From: Nematostella vectensis
Lineage: Eukaryota; Cnidaria; Anthozoa; Actiniaria; Edwardsiidae
Assembly: GCF_932526225.1 (NCBI RefSeq)
Contig: NC_064038.1
Coordinates: forward strand, 17,845,075 to 17,909,074
Length of the DNA: 64,000 nt
Direction of reading: 5' to 3'
The notes under the pieces are model-generated. The model did no database searches and had not been told where the DNA came from. It saw only the letters and a list, made by a program, of their open reading frames with translations. The position numbers and the translations under genes are program-made. Below, in pieces: positions 63,011 to 64,000 of the stretch. The first letter of the stretch is position 1. Each line of letters begins with the position of its first letter.

Positions 63011-64000
63011 CTATACACAAAAAACCGTGAACACACTTTGTATGCTGGCGGGACTCTCGAACTTGCTGGCTGGCGTCTATTCTATAAGCGTGTTTTGATC
63101 TTGCGAGACCTTTTCCCTTAGTCCTATATATCGCAACCTTTTTGCTAAATGGGTGCCAAGTACCAGGACCGAAAACAGAACCTTTCCAAAAGGATGACGT
63201 CATTCACTAAAAGCGCGCGATGTAAACAAGCGAAATGGTAATCTCGTGCCCACGTACCTTTGAGGTACAAGGCTCTTGGATAATCATTTTTTTTACCAAC
63301 AGTTGTTCGACGAGTAGTTCGTTTTCACTGATCGATCGAAATCGCGAATGACAAATAGGGAAAGTCGAAGATTTTATGATAAAAGAAATCCAATCCCAGA
63401 TTTTGAAGTCAATCATCGTTTATAGAAAGGATGGCTTTGGTGTATATATTGCCAACCGGTAATGGTAAAGCATTCCTAATTCACGAAGTGCTTGGATTCA
63501 CCCACGATTTGTTTGTGTCTAAAGGAGAGCGCAAATCCAGTTCTATTATTTTACTGATTTTGCCCTTGAATGCTTCAATGGAGGACAAGATTGAAAAGCT
63601 TTGCTCACGCATGATTTCCGTGCCCAGGCATGTGAGGACTCTATTACTTCACGATGTAAATACTTTATATTTGCCTCGAGTTGTCTCTTGTCAAGGAGCC
63701 AACACATACCGCAGAACTTTTTCAAAGAGTTATTCCGCCGAGAACATGACCGGCATATATATTACGACTTCGCGCGCTTCCACATTTCCCGTAATTTCCC
63801 ACAAGCTTTACGCAAGTCTTCCCTCTATGTTGTAAAACCCCAAAAGCTACAAATGATTATTGTAAGGTACTAAACGTTTGTAGCAGCAATTAAAAAAATT
63901 GATTTTAAATGTATACACTGGTTTGTGGGAGTTTTCTCTGCAATTTTATTTTCAAAACAGGTAATGACAGAATAATGTGTGACAAGCGTCGTAAAGCTTT
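63011..64000. other. Intron of the laminin gene, to the right edge
   Basis: No further laminin exon is recognised on the minus strand. The stretch 63,120-63,430 has TATA-rich and palindromic pieces (ACGTACCTTTGAGGTAC) without a recognisable gene. Confidence 0.5.
63431..63835 (+). pseudogene. RecQ-like helicase N-terminal fragment
   Basis: A 134-codon frame begins MALVYILPTGNGKAFLIHEV, close to the L-P-T-G-x-G-K-S Walker A of RecQ-type helicases but with Ala for Ser. It continues SSIILLILPLNASMEDKIEK, matching the S-P-L-x-x-L-M-x-D-Q motif Ia in shape but with key residues changed. The frame then loses similarity. It is antisense to laminin, in its intron, and probably a decayed transposon-borne gene. 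Confidence 0.42.

Overview
The window looks like animal (metazoan) nuclear DNA, most likely from a cnidarian such as a sea anemone or coral. The metazoan assignment is firm: one intron-rich laminin alpha gene fills about 57 kb. The cnidarian guess is inference, from the ancestral alpha3/5-type laminin layout, an embedded Polinton-like capsid cassette, and decayed RecQ-like transposon relics.

Region 1 (1-5.1 kb) is GC-rich, intronless and tightly packed. It holds five open reading frames on alternating strands: a double-jelly-roll-type capsid protein running off the left edge, two membrane-associated proteins, a large tail-anchored protein and a small capsid-like protein. This reads as one end of an integrated Polinton/Maverick or Polinton-like virus. 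Polymerase, integrase, ATPase and protease would lie outside the window and are not seen.

Region 2 (5.1-6.2 kb) is an AT-rich intergenic stretch with degenerate tandem repeats next to the viral module.

Region 3 (6.2-63.0 kb, minus strand) is the 3' part of a laminin alpha gene. I could assemble 44 coding exons by hand. Every splice phase joins, and together they give 7,335 bp in one frame (2,444 codons plus stop). Order: end of an L4b domain, four laminin-EGF (LE) repeats, a split LE holding an L4a domain, about six more LE repeats, a coiled coil, LG1-LG3, a proline-rich linker, LG4-LG5, stop. The 5' part of the gene lies beyond the right edge.

Most of the window by length is minisatellite: over 20 separate arrays with units of 19-50 bp, nearly one private family per intron, the largest about 10 kb with a laminin exon as an island inside it. 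Many arrays or short duplications sit on splice junctions, and their units carry copies of the neighbouring 5' or 3' splice site, sometimes with the exon end. This is the most unusual feature of the window. Several transposon relics interrupt introns or arrays: a TTAA-flanked piggyBac-like MITE, a 1.2-kb element with long inverted ends, a 0.75-kb inverted-repeat element with a RecQ-like fragment, and three foldback elements.

Region 4 (63.0-64.0 kb) is intron sequence with a second RecQ-like relic.
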